Source: Sphaerolaimus hirsutus (taxonomy: Eukaryota > Nematoda > Chromadorea > Monhysterida > Sphaerolaimidae). From it: a DNA stretch of 64,000 bases. A program made the position numbers and the translations under genes. How positions within the stretch are numbered: the first letter of the stretch is position 1; each line of letters opens with the position of its first letter. The notes below the pieces were generated by a model. That model made no database searches. It was given only the letters and a program-made list of their open reading frames with translations, and was not told the origin of the DNA. The DNA lies in the NCBI GenBank assembly GCA_964036195.1, contig OZ038450.1, positions 27,902,794-27,966,793 of the forward strand. The letters are read 5' to 3'. Positions 12,845 to 25,932 of the stretch are shown here, piece by piece.

Positions 12845-13791
12845 CTAGTCGTACCGCCCACGGTCCTGGCGCCAGTCTTGGTACCCGCCACGCCCTCCGC
12901 CTCTGCGGCCCTCGAACCGGGCGCCGCCCCCGTCGTAGTGGGAGCCGCCGCGCCCCCGATAGCCACCAGACCTGAGCGATCAGTAGAAGTATTCTTAGCA
13001 TCAGCAGATTTACCACCCAGCAGTGCCAGGGGAACTCACCAGTTCCCGTACCCGTTCCCGTTCCCACAGGCCCGTCCATGCGCAACATCTTCTCCTTGAT
13101 GTTGTACACATCCGACGGGAGCGGGCTCATGTGCCTGCCACCTGACGTCATCACACGTGCCTTCAAAAAGCTGTCGGCGCGCTTCGACTTCGCTTCCGAG
13201 GCCTGTGATTCACATATGCAAATAAACTTCGGTGAAACAGTGCCGTACTTCGAGTAAAAGTGCAATATTGAGAATTTTGGACGCATGCCAGCCACCATTT
13301 TCCACCGGCACACCATTTTTCCACAGTACGCAGTAGAGCCCAATAGCCTTACCGCGCTACCATGTATATTACTTCCATACATGGTAGCGTTCCGTCTGTT
13401 TTGCTTGGATTGACGTGGAAATTTTATCGAATTCACCTTCCCATCCCAATAAACACCCCAGAAAGCACTCCCCGAAAAAGTTCCATGGCAATAGATCCAA
13501 ATATCAACCTCCGGGAAAACCAAGCCGGAACACATACCATATCTGCCTAGTTTCCGGGCCGATTCACGCAAATTTTCCAAAAATCCACACTCCCAAAAAC
13601 CGTTGCAAACACCTGTCACCGACCAAGGTTTTAACCCGCTCACGCTTTGATTCCTTTGGGTCCGATTTTTGCTTCGGCTGCCGACGCCCACCGCTGTGTG
13701 TCGAAACGCCCTCAACGATTTTGAGCGCCGAATCGCAGCTTGTGTCGATTGAGTCCAGCAGTGTCGATTCAACGCTCGGGCCACGGTCCAT
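12845..13791 (-). CDS. Small RGG-box protein gene, three-exon model, identity unknown
   Basis: Minus-strand exons are 13791-13620 (starts MDRGPSVESTLLDSIDTSCD), 13202-13040 and 12971-12845. The last encodes a glycine/arginine-rich end with SGGYRGRGGSHYDGGGARF and YQDWRQDRGRYD before TAG, typical of RNA-binding RGG boxes. Exon 2 reads convincingly as ASEAKSKRADSFLKARVM then LPSDVYNIKEKMLRM, with G/C-rich third positions. That frame disagrees by one base with both neighbouring exons; the other frame gives GNGNGYGNW running smoothly into SGGYRGRGG. A one-base error or mutation in the GGGAAC repeat near 13050 would explain the downstream half. I do not recognise the family. The LINE lies just downstream. 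Confidence 0.5.
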
Positions 13792-13799
13792 TTACTGCG

Positions 13800-15329
13800 G
13801 TGTTTTGAGCGGTTAGGGTGGCTGTTCCGCGGACTTAAAGTAACGTCCGCAGAACACCCACCATTTGCACGCCTTCTGACATCGTGATTTGCTTTATCCT
13901 TTTTTCTCTGATGTGCCCCACACTTGTACCCACTGGTAACGTTGTGGTATGCACGTTCAGCTCCCAACTGCTATGTTGCTAGGTAATTGGCCTGGAAATG
14001 ATTTCGCTCAGCTGGCCGACCTAGAAACGCTGTCATTTCGAATGTCCTTTGTCTGCAGCCCGTGTCGATTTCGGTCCATAAAAACACCCGTTCCTCGCAT
14101 TTCGGGTGTACGACACATTAGTATCGGCAATGTGGTCCCAAAAAAGGTAGCCACGCAGCCACAAACACCAATATGGCGGCCTTTGTGACTCTGCGAGACA
14201 ATTTAGCACTCGTCCAGCCCGAGATGTACTCCTCAGGCTGGACCTGCTGCCCCCATCGGGGCCGAAATTCCCCTACCGCGGCATACCAGGTGAACACGTC
14301 TCCACACGGAGTAGGTGTAACACCCTGGATCCGCCCTATGATCGCCGTGTCCTTACCTCCCCCTTTCCTTTGGATTCCCTGGTTTTTCATTTTTATTTAT
14401 TTTATACATTGTTCAGTTAAAATCTTGTGCCTTCAATTGCTTGGAAAAAATACTCAAAAAACATTTCCCTATTTTCTGTGTTTCCATGTTTCCATGTTCT
14501 CCAAAAAAGAACTCATTTGAGTTTCCGTGTTTTTCAAAATTCTTGGGTTTCCGTGTTTCTGTGTTAAACAAAATACAGAAGCTCAATGAGTTTCTGTATT
14601 TAATGTGTGTTTTTGCCATCATTAGATGTGGGACAGCACAGAAGTACCAGTGGTTGCCTACAAGTTTTGAAGCGGTGCATGAAGCAACTGATGAGCGTCA
14701 GAGGAGAGTTGTCAGCTACAAAGTTGGTGCATGTTTGGGCTTTTTCACCAAACTTTGCTACACTAGATTTTATTGACTATTTGGTTGTATTCATTACAAT
14801 TTATAGTTGGAATGTGACCGCTTAACTTGGTGATGACCAAGCCCAGAAACGACCAGCACAAATCAGATGGAAACTACACTTTTTCCATCCCGCCAACTGG
14901 TCAATATTGATGAACACTGTATTTTACTGCCGAACTGAGGACACAGTAAATACATGCAGCGCCCTACACCGAAATCCCTGTCAATCCAGTAGGAATAAGG
15001 AGGACTCATTTCGGCGTGCTGTCTCCAAATTTACTCAAGTGCACGTGCATAACATTTTGGTTTACCATCTACTTCTACCCAAGATCCAATTGTGTTTTTC
15101 AATTCTACATTCAGACTGCAAAATGTATTTTATTTACCAAATATCAATGCGCTTTTAAAGGCACAGCGGCCACGAGCTACTACCCGTGAACGGTATGCAC
15201 ACAATCACGATCAGCAACATAATCAGCGTGGTCATCATCAGAAGGAGTTATCATCACTACCCTCACCCGCGCCTCCAGCCACCTGGAATCAGTGTTTTTC
15301 ATATTCACATTTTTGTGGGCAGTGGCATG
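13800..15329. other. No supported gene
   Basis: GC-rich to about 14350, then AT-rich. Holds a block of gtttccgtgtttc-type repeat (about 14440-14600), also seen at 37660-38480. Short open frames show no recognisable domain. Confidence 0.45.
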
Positions 15330-15825
15330 TAACGATGGCAAACCCTCCAGAAAAATGTATTTAATTTTTTAAGTATTTTTTCTGAAATGACTTTTCAAAT
15401 TTTCAAATTTTTCCCCAAAACAGTTTTTGAATTTAGTTTTCAAATTTTTGAATTTTCGAATTTTTTGGGTACTTTTCAAATTTTTTGGTAGTTTTCAAAT
15501 TTTTTTGGGTAGTTTTCAAATTTTTGAAAATAGTTTTCAAATTTTTTGAAAAAATTTTATTCAAAACCTAATTGAACTCGGAACTAAACGTTTTACGTCT
15601 TTATTGCAGCTCAGACACTGCAAGTCAATTATCAATTGATTTAGAACGTTGAACTTAAGAATACATATCAATGCCTCGAATTACCTAAAAAATTAGAAAA
15701 GTCTTTTAGAAGCTTTTGAAAAAAATCGATATTTATGTATTTTTTTCAGCGCATGCTCAAAAATTTGAAAAGTCCAAAAAATTTGAAAATGTTTTCAAAT
15801 TTTTGAATCTTTTTTGCCATCGTTA
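15330..15825 (+). mobile_element. hAT-like element, TAACGATGGCAAA family
   Basis: Starts TAACGATGGCAAACCCTCC, ends TTTTTTGCCATCGTTA, flanked by GTGGCATG and GTGGCAAG. The interior is TTTTCAAATTTTTGAATTTT-type low-complexity sequence. Confidence 0.82.
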
Positions 15826-15833
15826 GTGGCAAG

Positions 15834-17116
15834 TGGCATGTCACCGATTTTCGCTAGGTATTTGAAAAATACTGGAGCAACACTACTGTATTTCCTAAGC
15901 AAGCTGAAAAGATTGAGTGTCAAAAGCTGGAGGATTTATTTGGGAATAATGGTGTTGCGGCGAGTGTCTCATACAGCCCCAAGTGGGCAATAAATTACGT
16001 CCAAATGGAATGAGAAAAGTTCACGTTTCAGAGGATGTAACAAAGCAACCCCCCTAAAAATACCCCACACTTGGGTTGGTATTATAAAAATTCAATTTAC
16101 CAAATTGTCAAGAAATTGTAAAAAAAATTATTTAAAAATTTGCATTTTAATTTTATTCATGTTTCATTTTATTTTATTTTATACAAAATGTCATAAATGA
16201 AAAAAGAAATCATTTTACAAAATTTTGAATACTTTTTTGCATGTGAGATCGATTTTTACACTGGAAGACATAATAGATGCCATTTTGAAGTGATTATTTA
16301 GTATTTTATAGGAAAATTATATGATTTCTTCAAGATTTCGTTATCTTAGTGACAAAAATTGAACCTTTGAAACTTCATAAATACATTTACTTTTCAAAAG
16401 TATGTTTACAGGTGAGTATGGGTACTTTTTAAAAGTATATGTAAATGTATTTACAAAGTACTTGAGTATATATTTATTTTTCAAGTAAAGTGGGAACAAG
16501 TTCTGTGAATAGACGGGTAGAAACACAAACAATTGGAAAAGTGTTTTACAAAAAAAAGATGATTTTTTATACAATTTGCCAATATTAAATTTTTTTACAA
16601 TTTTACTAAAATTTTACCAAAAATATAGAATTTTTATACTATTTTTATTCTTTAATTTTTAATTTTATTCTTAATTTATTCATTTTTTATTATTTTTTAT
16701 TATTTTTTCTGAGATTTTGCCAACCCTGCCCAGGGCTCAAACTCGACTTGACTTGAATCGTGACTAGCATTGAAAAAATCTCTATCTCAGAAAATCTCAC
16801 AAAATATAAGATTTTCTGAGATTTATATTTTTTCCACGATTTTCCAGAGAGATTTAATTTTATTTTTTTCTGATTGAGAAAATCACTCAGGAAATCTCTC
16901 TAAAAGCGAGTATTTTTGATAACTTGCCCCAATTTTCTCTATAATACCGATTCGTATTATAACTTGAGCCCATTTTCACTTTCAAATTCACTAGTTCATG
17001 TGCTTTTTTGTCTATTTTTAGCTATTTTTGACTATATGTGTGCTATTATGCCCATTTTTGGCTATTTTTCCATTGGCTATTTTACGGTTTTTTATCCCTT
17101 TTTCCCTTCTTTGTAA
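15834..17116. other. AT-rich, no gene seen
   Basis: Contains attttactaaaattttacc and aaatctcagaaaatctc repeats. No coding signal. Confidence 0.45.
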
Positions 17117-17541
17117 AGCCGGAATTACAGCTCAGCAAAATTTGACGTGAAATGATGACGTCGTAAAATTGATTACATCAAAATAGACATAGGTACAGCG
17201 TTGAAATTTCAGAATTTGATAGTTCTAGTAATTGTGCGCAATGTCCTAAAAAAAATTAAGAAAATAATAATTATTTTATAAGTTATTAATTTTACGTCAA
17301 AATTTTCACATTCTACGTCAACATTTCATGTCAAACATTTTACGTCACCAAAAAATTTTGACGTTAAATTAATAACTACTTAAAAATGATTATTTGATAA
17401 AAATTTCTTTGGGACATTACACACAATTACTAGAAATATCTAATTCTGAAATTTCAATGCTGTACCTTTGGCTATTTTGATGTAATCAATTTTACAACGT
17501 CATCATTTCACGTCAAACACCGCTGAGCTGTAATTCCGGCT
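17117..17541. mobile_element. MITE with PIF/Harbinger-like ends
   Basis: Inverted ends AGCCGGAATTACAGCTCAGC and GCTGAGCTGTAATTCCGGCT, flanked by TAA on both sides. The halves are largely complementary, with tgatgtaatcaattttac and gacgtcatcatttcacgtca. A TWA duplication suits Harbinger. Confidence 0.8.
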
Positions 17542-18100
17542 TAACGCTCAAAACAGATTTTTTTTAAAGTTTGAGTCACCTTTTCTGATCGAGTTGGTGA
17601 GTCGTGTTGGCTGAGTCAGTGAACTGACATTGGAGTTGAACATTGGAGGTTTATGTTCACATTTCTTAGTGCTTAGACATTATTTAATGTTAACAAATTT
17701 TTCCTGGACGGGATCAGGATTTGAGGTAAAAATTTCATGACCGGGATTGAGATTACCAAAATTTTGGGATCAGAATCAGGATTGGAATTCATTTTTTAGA
17801 TTTTGGGATTGGGATTGAGGTTTCAGGATTGGGATCCGGACCACAAAAGACCTGAAAATCCTTGAGATTCAGGAATGAGATCCCATTTGAACCCTAGGTA
17901 TTTACTGCTACTTTTTCAGAGCAAACAACAAACCTATCTGAAACACGTATTCCATACTCAAGAAATTTGAAAAAGTATACGTAGAAAACGAGTTCACACA
18001 TATTTTTGTAGGCCATTTTTTTCAAGTCTAATCGTGACTGAGGGTAAAATTGGGTACCGACTCGACTCACCCAACTTGAGCAGAAAAATATGGCCCTGAC

Positions 18101-20367
18101 TAGTGATGTAAAAGCGCCATGGCGCTGGCGCTTGGCGCTAGCGCTAAAGCAAAAAGCGCCATGGCGCTTTTGGCGCTTGGCGCCTTTTTGTTGTGGCGCC
18201 ATTGGCGCTTGGCGCTGTGCTACCGAAAAGCGCCATGGCGCTTTTGGCGCTTGGCGCTATGGTGTCGCGGCGCCATTGGCGCTTGGCGCTAGTGTTTTAT
18301 AAAGCGCCAAAAACACGCCAAGTAGTACAAAAAATAATCATTTTTCTTATGTAAAAGACCTTGCCTGCATGAGTTACATAAGTAACGATGACAAACCCTC
18401 CAAAAAAAAGTATTTTAATTTTTAAGTGTTTTTTCCAAAATGAATTTTCGAATTTTCGAATTTTTCCTGACATTAATTTTCAAATTTCGAATTTAATTTC
18501 CAAATTTTTGAATTTTCAAATCTTTTTTGGCAATTTTCGAATTTTTTGGGCTATTTTTCGAATTTTTTCAAATTTTTTTCGAATTTTTTTTGGAAAAATA
18601 TCGAATCTGAAGCTTTAAACGCAGAATTTGGACTGTTTTGGAAGTGGGTGACACACTGAGTGTACTCAGTGCATACAGTGCTAACTTCACAAGATATGGT
18701 TACTTCTCAAACCAATACTCGAAACCACTCTTATACTCCAGTGACATTACACCTTACAATGAAATCTACCATATCCTATCTGAATAAAAGGACAAACATA
18801 ACATTTTTTAAATTATATTTATCAAATTGTTTTGATAAATATGATGATTTTTTTTAAATTTTGGTTCTTTTATTCAGATGCGATGTGGTAGATTTCATTG
18901 TAAGGTGTGATGTGGCTGGAGTATATCTTTGATCACATCCCTTTTATTTATAAATACCTATGTGCAGTTCCTATAGGCAGTCCCAGACACCTGTAAAATG
19001 CTCTGTGAAATGTCAAGTGTTATGCACATTGTCTAAAGTCATGGAAATGCTGTGGAAAATTTCAAATATGTTAGCCATTTTTTAGGGGATTTTCATAACA
19101 TTTGACACTTGCAAGACACTTCACATCATACATTTCAACGTTTTTGGACGTTTTTTTTGTTTTGTTTCGCTTTTTCATACGCACCGCGTATAATTTGTCG
19201 TTTTATTTAGCACGTTGAACCTATGAGTGCGTTTTTTTGCCTTGAATTCCCTAAAAAATTCAAAAAGTATTTTTGAATTTTCGAATTTTTGAATTTTCGA
19301 ATTTTTTGGAAAATAAATCGATTTTTAAGTGTTTTTTCTAGGGGTGAAATATAAATTCGAAAATTCCGAAAAAATTCGAAAATTCGAAAATGTTTTTGAA
19401 TTTTTGAATCTTTTTTTGCCATCGTTATACATAAGTAAATGTGTTACTGTAAGTGTGTTACAGGAAGAACAAACCCTCTACTTGCTTATTTTGTAAACCA
19501 TGTCCATGCAATTGCAAATATATTAAAAACTTTTACCAAAGAATGGGCCTACACACACTAGTTTTCAACGAAATCTTATGTCAACTGGTTTTCATCCCAA
19601 TTCAAGGCTTGATGACGAGCCGACGAACAGCATTCAAATGCATAGTGTTGCATTATATTGCAAATGAAGTTGTATTGTTGCTGTGGTATGAAGTACCGGC
19701 ATGAAGTACCTTCCGTATTTCCTTGAAATACACCCAGGGGGTTTATTTTTTCAGGGTGCAAATTTTGAGGGGAGTTTCGGGGGAGGGGGGCTTATTCGAG
19801 GGGAATTTTTATTAAGGGTCGTAGTAAAGTATTGTTTTTTGTACCCAAAACGTAATTATATGACTAAATAGGATATATTTTGTTCATATTATCATAGATC
19901 GGTCCGTAAACAAGGCCATGTATAGCTGCTTTGTCAATTCGCAGCTATAAATGTATCATGTTCATTGGATACATGATCTACCAGACGGGGTGTATTTCGA
20001 GGGGGGGTTAATTGAAGGGGGTATTTTGAGGGAATATGGTATATGTGTATACAACACTGGATAGTGTTACTTGTCAGCAAGCTTTGAATTGGGATGGGAA
20101 CCAGTTGACAAACAAATAGATAGAACTGCATTTGCATCGCTGCACTTTATGCAGCAAAATTTTTTGGCGCTGGCGCTGTTGGCGCTTGGCGCCATCATCC
20201 CCTGGCGCCATTGGCGCTTGGCGCCATGGTCTAGAAAAGCGCCATGGCGCTTTTGGCGCTTGGCGCTATTTCGCTGTGGCGCCATTGGCGCTTGGCGCTC
20301 GCATGCCAAAAGCGCCATGGCGCTTTTGGCGCTTGGCGCCAAAAGTCTGGCGCTTTTTACAACACTA
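18101..20367 (+). mobile_element. Composite hAT-like element with GGCGCC modules, 2.27 kb
   Basis: Ends are TAGTGATGTAAAAGCGCC and GGCGCTTTTTACAACACTA, flanked by a perfect GCCCTGAC duplication (18093-18100 and 20368-20375). Dense GGCGCTTGGCGCC modules sit just inside both ends. The TAACGATGACAAA element (18383-19427) and an ACCGTATTTCC-type element (about 19708-20042) are nested inside. No transposase seen. Confidence 0.85.
18383..19427 (+). mobile_element. Nested hAT-like element, TAACGATGGCAAA family
   Basis: Starts TAACGATGACAAACCCTCC, ends TTTTTTTGCCATCGTTA, with perfect TACATAAG duplications (18375-18382 and 19428-19435). The flanks are TTTCGAATTTTCGAA-rich. The core holds gtaaaatgctctgtgaaatgtc-type repeat. 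Confidence 0.9.
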
Positions 20368-22223
20368 GCCCTGACTCAAGACTCGAGGTGTTTGCCTGAC
20401 TTGACTAAAAAATTTGGTAAATTTTGAGTCAGGGTTCCCATTGAATAATGTCAAAAAATTTCAATTTTTGTATGACATATTTTTCAAAAATTTTGAGTAC
20501 AAGTGTACTCAAAAAACATAAAGGTTAGTAGAGCAAACGTGGAAGTCATCGCTTTCCCTACCCGTCGCAACTTTGATCATTGCCGCTGCGATTTTCACAG
20601 CTACTTCAATTCGTTTTGAATAGTTTTCTCTTGTTTTGCACCCCATTTTTTTTTTGGAATTACGTTTGCTGTACTTGCGTACTTTCAAAAAGTACGCGAG
20701 TAAGTGAGTACCGGTATTTTTTTGGGAGGAAACGTAAACGTATTTACGCAGTTTTCGAGTACCTATTAGAGTAAATGCTCTATTAGGACGACCCCCCTCC
20801 AATAAAGCAACCTCTCCAATAGTATGACCCCTTTGGCACATTGTGTAAGTATAACGCGACCCTCTCCAATGATCCGACCCCCAAACAAAAATATTTAAAA
20901 AAACATCATCCAATAAGCCAATAATGAGCGAATTAACTCCAATAAGCCGATTCACAGGCTGCTGATGTGGATGAGTGGATCATACACTTAAACGCGGATG
21001 CATACCTTTTAATGTGGATGGTTTACAATGTCATGCTCATACGAGTTAAATGAAAAGTTGAGATGTCGAGTTGTCGAAAAATACAATGCGACCCTCTCCA
21101 ATAAAGCAACCCCTCCAATAATGTGACCCCCACAAATGTGCTGAAAACAATAAACCGACTGTCGCCTTATTGGAGCATTTACGGTACATGTAAAAGCCGA
21201 GTAAACGTAAATACGTTTTAACAACTATGCTACGGACCCATGTTTCCATGAGCGCAGAACAGCCAAATGCGAACTGACCTGATTGGTTGTTTCCATCAGA
21301 GACAGCGCCGCGCTTGTCCGAAGCGGGCACGCAATGCCACTCTTTGCCTCTCCCCCTGCCACCCTTTGTGCAAATCTCATCAGGCTTGCATTTGTAGTTG
21401 CAGCGACCTGTGCAACAACATGCAGCTGCATTATCTCAGACCATGGTTTTTTTAAAATTCTTTTTACTAAAATTGTATTTTATTTTTATTAAAATTGTAT
21501 ATTTTTTTGTTCGTGTTCCATTTTATTTTATTTTATTCTGAAATGTCATTAAAAAAATAAAATGAAACCATTTTACAAAAATTTTACAAATATTTTACAA
21601 AAATTTTTCAAAAAATCAGAATATTGGGTGGAAGGCCATAAAACAATGTGCACGCTAGAAGTATGCAGATGAGAACAAAAAAAATTTATGTAGACTGGCA
21701 ACACGGTTTGTGACGAAGGTCTCTGTTTGAATTTTTACCTCACAGGGGCCGGATAGATATGTAGCTAATTGCTCTTCCCGAGGGAAAGATAGCTAAAAAT
21801 TTGTAATTTTTGGGGTAAGGGGGGGCTTGCTGGGTACAATATATATATATATATATATATATAGGCTTTTTCAAGGTATAGAACAAAGAAAATGGGAAAA
21901 AATCACATAAATAATAAATTGGTGGCATAGTGCTTGTGCGCTTGTGAATGTCACAAGCAGGATATTAAATGTCACAAGCAAAAATTTCACTGTCACATTG
22001 TGACATTCACACGCGTGTATTGTACAAACAAGTGTGAAAGCTCAAAAGTAACATGAAATTGTTTTAATTGGCTCCATTTTGCCAATTTTCACCTTCATAA
22101 TCAATATTTCCATCTAGGTATATACATATATATCTATTTTTAGCCTATTTTATTTGTATTTATAACGATTTCAAAATTTTTGGCTGGCTGCCAACTTTAA
22201 ATAAGGGCTCCGATAATAAGGTG
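20368..22223. other. Spacer between the two composite elements
   Basis: Contains an inverted-repeat element at about 20770-21183 (agtaaatgctctattaggac against ccttattggagcatttac) with CCCTCCAATAAAGCAACC units. Also attttactaaaattgtatt repeats near 21460-21610, an (AT)n run at 21839-21862 and a gatagatatgtagc fragment. No gene. Confidence 0.55.
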
Positions 22224-24356
22224 TAGTGTTGTAAAAAGCGCCAGACTTTTGGCGCCAAGCGCCAAAAGCGCCATGGCGCTTTTGGCATGCGAGCGCCAAG
22301 CGCCAATGGCGCCACAGCGAAATAGCGCCAAGCGCCAAAAGCGCCATGGCGCTTTTCTAGACCATGGCGCCAAGCGCCAATGGCGCCAGGGGATGATGGC
22401 GCCAAGCGCCAACAGCGCCAGCGCCAAAAAATTTTGCTGCATAAAGTGCAGCGATGCAAATGCTGTTCTATCTATTTGTTTGTCAACTGGTTCCCATCCC
22501 AATTCAAAGCTTGCTGACAAGTAACACTATCCAGTGTTGTATACACATATACCATATTCCCTCGAAATACCCCCTTCAATTAACCCCCCTTCGAAATACA
22601 CCCCGTCTGGTAGATCATGTATCCAATGAACATGATACATTTATAGCTGCGAATTGACAAAGCAGCTATACATGGCCTTGTTTACGGACCGATCTATGAT
22701 AATATGAACAAAATATATCCTATTTAGTCATATACTTACGTTTTGGGTACAAAAAACAATACTTTACTACGACCCTTAATAAAAATTCCCCTCGAATAAG
22801 CCCCCCCGCCCGAAACTCCCCTCAAAATTTGCACCCTGAAAAAATAAACCCCCTGGGTGTATTTCGAGGAAATACGGAAGGTACTTCATGCCGGTACTTC
22901 ATACCACAGCAACAATACAACTTCATTTGCAATATAATGCAACACTATGCATTTGAATGCTGTTCGTCGGCTCGTCATCAAGCCTTGAATTGGGATGAAA
23001 ACCAGTTGACATAAGATTTCGTTGAAAACTAGTGTGTGTAGGCCCATTCTTTGGTAAAAGTTTTTAATATATTTGCAATTGCATGGACATGGTTTACAAA
23101 ATAAGCAAGTAGAGGGTTTGTTCTTCCTGTAACACACTTACAGTAACACATTTACTTATGTATAACGATGGCAAAAAAAGATTCAAAAATTCGAAAACAT
23201 TTTCGAATTTTCGAATTTTTTCGGAATTTTCGAATTTATATTTCACCCCTGGAAAAAACACTTAAAAATCGATTTATTTTCCAAAAAATTCGAAAATTCA
23301 AAAATTCGAAAATTCGAAAATACTTTTCGAATTTTTTAGGGAATTCAAGGCAAAAAACGCACTCATAGGTTCAACGTGCTAAATAAAACGACAAATGATA
23401 CGCGGTGCATATGAAAAAGCGAAACAAAACAAAAAAAACGTCCAAAAACGTTGAAATGTATGATGTGAAGTGTCTTGCAAGTGTCAAAAGTTATGAAAAT
23501 CCCCTGGAAAATGGCTAACATATTTGAAATTTTCCACAGCATTTCCATGACTTTAGACAATGTGCATAACACTTGACATTTCACAGAGCATTTTACAGGT
23601 GTCTGGGACTGCCCATAGGAACTGCACATAGGTATTTATAAGTAAAAGGGATGTGATCAAAGATATACTCCAGCCACATCACACCTTACAATGAAATCTA
23701 CCACATCGCATCTGAATAAAAGAACCAAAATTTAAAAAAAATCATCATATTTATCAAAACAATTTTATAAATATAATTTAAAAAATGTTATGTTTGTACT
23801 TTTATTCAGATAGGATAAGGTAGATTTCATTGTAAGGTGTAATGTCGCTGGAGTATAAGAGTGGTTTCAAGTATTGGTTTGAGAAGTAACCATATCTTGT
23901 GAAGTTAGCACTGTATGCACTGAGTACACTCAGTGTGTCACCCACTTCCAAAACAGTCCAAATTCTGCGTTTAAAGCTTCAGATTTGATATTTTTCCAAA
24001 AAAAAATTCGAAAAAAATTTGAAAAAATTTGAAAAATAGCCCAAAAAATTCGAAAATTGCCAAAAAAGATTCGAAAATTCAAAAATTTGAAAATTAAATT
24101 CGAAATTTGAAAATTAATGTCAGGAAAAATTCGAAAATTCGAAAATTCATTTTGGAAAAAACACTTAAAAATTTAAATACTTTTTTTTGGAGGGTTTGCC
24201 ATCGTTACTTATGTAACTCATGCAGGCAAGGTCTTTTACATAAGAAAAATGATTATTTTTTGTACTACTTGGCGCTTTTTTGGCGCTTTATAAAACACTA
24301 GCGCCAAGCGCCAATGGCGCCGCGACACCATAGCGCCAAGCGCCAAAAGCGCCATG
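22224..24356 (-). mobile_element. Second, inverted and truncated copy of the composite element
   Basis: Begins TAGTGTTGTAAAAAGCGCC exactly at the element tip and is the reverse complement of 18234-20367, almost base for base (2133 against 2134 bp). It carries the same nested TAACGATGGCAAA element (23163-24207, duplication CTTATGTA). It stops inside the GGCGCC module at 24356, without the other tip. Confidence 0.85.
23163..24207 (-). mobile_element. Nested TAACGATGGCAAA element in the second composite
   Basis: 1045 bp, the same length as 18383-19427, with identical target duplications in reverse (CTTATGTA). It therefore travelled as a passenger and did not insert independently. Confidence 0.88.
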
Positions 24357-25064
24357 TCTTTATTCACATTCTGCATGTCTTTATTGCACCCTGGACAGAT
24401 TTCCTTTGTGCTTTCATTCAAATTTCAGTGTGAATGAGTCATTAAATGGTAAACATTTTGAAAAGCTGCATTATCTATCTTTGCCCCACTTTTATTTTTT
24501 TTATTAGTCGTTATTTCATTCACACTTATGCATTAGGTATGTTTGAGTACCATTTCAGCTGCATTTACAAAGGCAGTTTGCACTTTGCACCAGCTGGGGG
24601 GGGGGGGGGGGGGCGGGTACTCTCCACACTTTTCCATGCTCTATAAATTTTGAAACTGCATATTTTGTGTGCTAAGATGGGCTGTCGCATAAGAAGTGAT
24701 TAAACTGGGTGCTCAACATAAATAGAAGAAATATGAGTGTGATTCCGAGTCTAAAAATTCACTTGAAAAAACTGCTACTAAAAACTTTGGACCCCTTGGT
24801 GTAAATTAGACAATTAACTAATCTACCGCGTTGATAAAAACACCATTCACTAACTAACTAAACTGACGTGATGTACACCTGTGAAACTAATTTCGGTGGG
24901 TTCACCATTGTGCGGTTGCAATTAAATCAGTAGTCAGTCTTTTGTTGTTTTACTTTGAAACTCAATCAAGAATGCAGAATGTGAAAACGTAAAAGATCGG
25001 TAAAACTTGGCACAGTGCCAGATTGAAATTGGTTGAGAAAAATTAGTTGGGTGAAAATTCATGA
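24357..25064. other. No gene; possible LTR of the following retroelement
   Basis: Includes an 18-base G-run near 24596. The stretch before 25065 ends ttcatgaca, immediately before a primer-binding-like site, so its 3' part may be a 5' LTR. I could not find its left edge or a matching 3' LTR. Confidence 0.35.
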
Positions 25065-25068
25065 CAAC

Positions 25069-25082
25069 TGGTAGCAGCGAGT
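25069..25082 (+). other. Possible primer-binding site of an LTR retroelement
   Basis: TGGTAGCAGCGAGT lies just after ttcatgaca and about 150 bases before the gag-like frame. TGG plus tRNA 3'-end-like sequence is usual for LTR elements. The tRNA was not identified. Confidence 0.4.
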
Positions 25083-25222
25083 GGTTTGTTTAATATTCCC
25101 AGTGAGTTCAAGTGACTGATCACTGTTTGACAATCGCTGGTGAAAACAAACAAACCACCGCCCGACAGGAGGAACGTTAGGCTACCAGATCAACGCAGCT
25201 GCTAAACGCGGATATTTTTGTT

Positions 25223-25768
25223 TTGGGTCGCGAAGCAGACGAAATAATAAGCGGGAAAAAGGGAAAACAGAACGGTAAGAAGAAGCGAAAATCAGCTCAG
25301 CCTGGTGCGGACGCGCATTGTTCTGTGTTTGGAGCAACTGACATGAGTGACAAACCTATCAATTTTGGCGTCAATGGTGTGGAGCCATTCCCAGTCCCTG
25401 AGCAAGGTGAAAAGGGTGCGGAGGCGCCATTCCTGACCTTCAAGCAAGGTGCAGAGGTGCCATTCCCGACCTTCAAGCGGCACCGAAGCACGAGTGCCAG
25501 GTACCGAAGCGTGTGTACCTCGAGTGTAGTTGAGTCTTTCTGGTGTTGTACTTTGAATATGTCCACAAATGCATCTTCAACATTAGGGCCTGATGTGATA
25601 CAATTGTTGACCATGGCGCGTGGGTTGAATTTGGGTCAGTGTGATGCATCGATAGTAGGAAATTCACCTCATGGACAGGTTTGGAATCTTTATGAAGTGG
25701 TGCGCCTTGGTTTGGAACTGCTCCGCCAGCCGTGGATGAAAATCCCAAAATTGAGGAACAGTGCGTGA
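25223..25768 (+). pseudogene. Gag-like N-terminal frame
   Basis: 181 residues with a basic start (KKGKQNGKKKRKSAQ), a repeated GAEAPFLTFKQ / GAEVPFPTFKR segment and LGPDVIQLLTMARGLNLG. The family is not recognised beyond position and context. Confidence 0.45.
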
Positions 25769-25890
25769 AATTAGATGAACTTTCTCGGCAATTAGAGGAA
25801 ACAGATAAGCATTTGGGCAAGCTTGAGAAAAAGTTGTGAGGCAATACAAAACCGTTTAACAGATTTCGACCACGTAAATTTGATGAGGGG

Positions 25891-25932
25891 TGTTATGTAT
25901 GTGGCGCCAGTGATCATTTTTGTTCTGATTGT
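25891..25932 (+). pseudogene. CCHC zinc knuckle of retroelement gag
   Basis: CYVCGASDHFCSDC fits CX2CX4HX4C exactly. A stop codon follows at about 25966 before the Q-rich segment. Confidence 0.75.

Noticed and set aside
12812..13099. Plus-strand frame with Ala/Pro-rich protein
   Set aside because: It is antisense to the RGG-box exons, whose minus-strand reading has a recognisable composition and proper splice sites.
12522..13967. 481-codon minus-strand open frame
   Set aside because: It runs across the predicted introns and exons of the RGG gene and into the LINE edge. Only the 13040-13202 part looks coding; the rest has no domain and poor codon pattern.
18090..18302. Open frames in GGCGCC modules (repeated WRLAPWRFWRLA-like peptides)
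   Set aside because: They are translations of palindromic repeat DNA; the same happens at every GGCGCC module.
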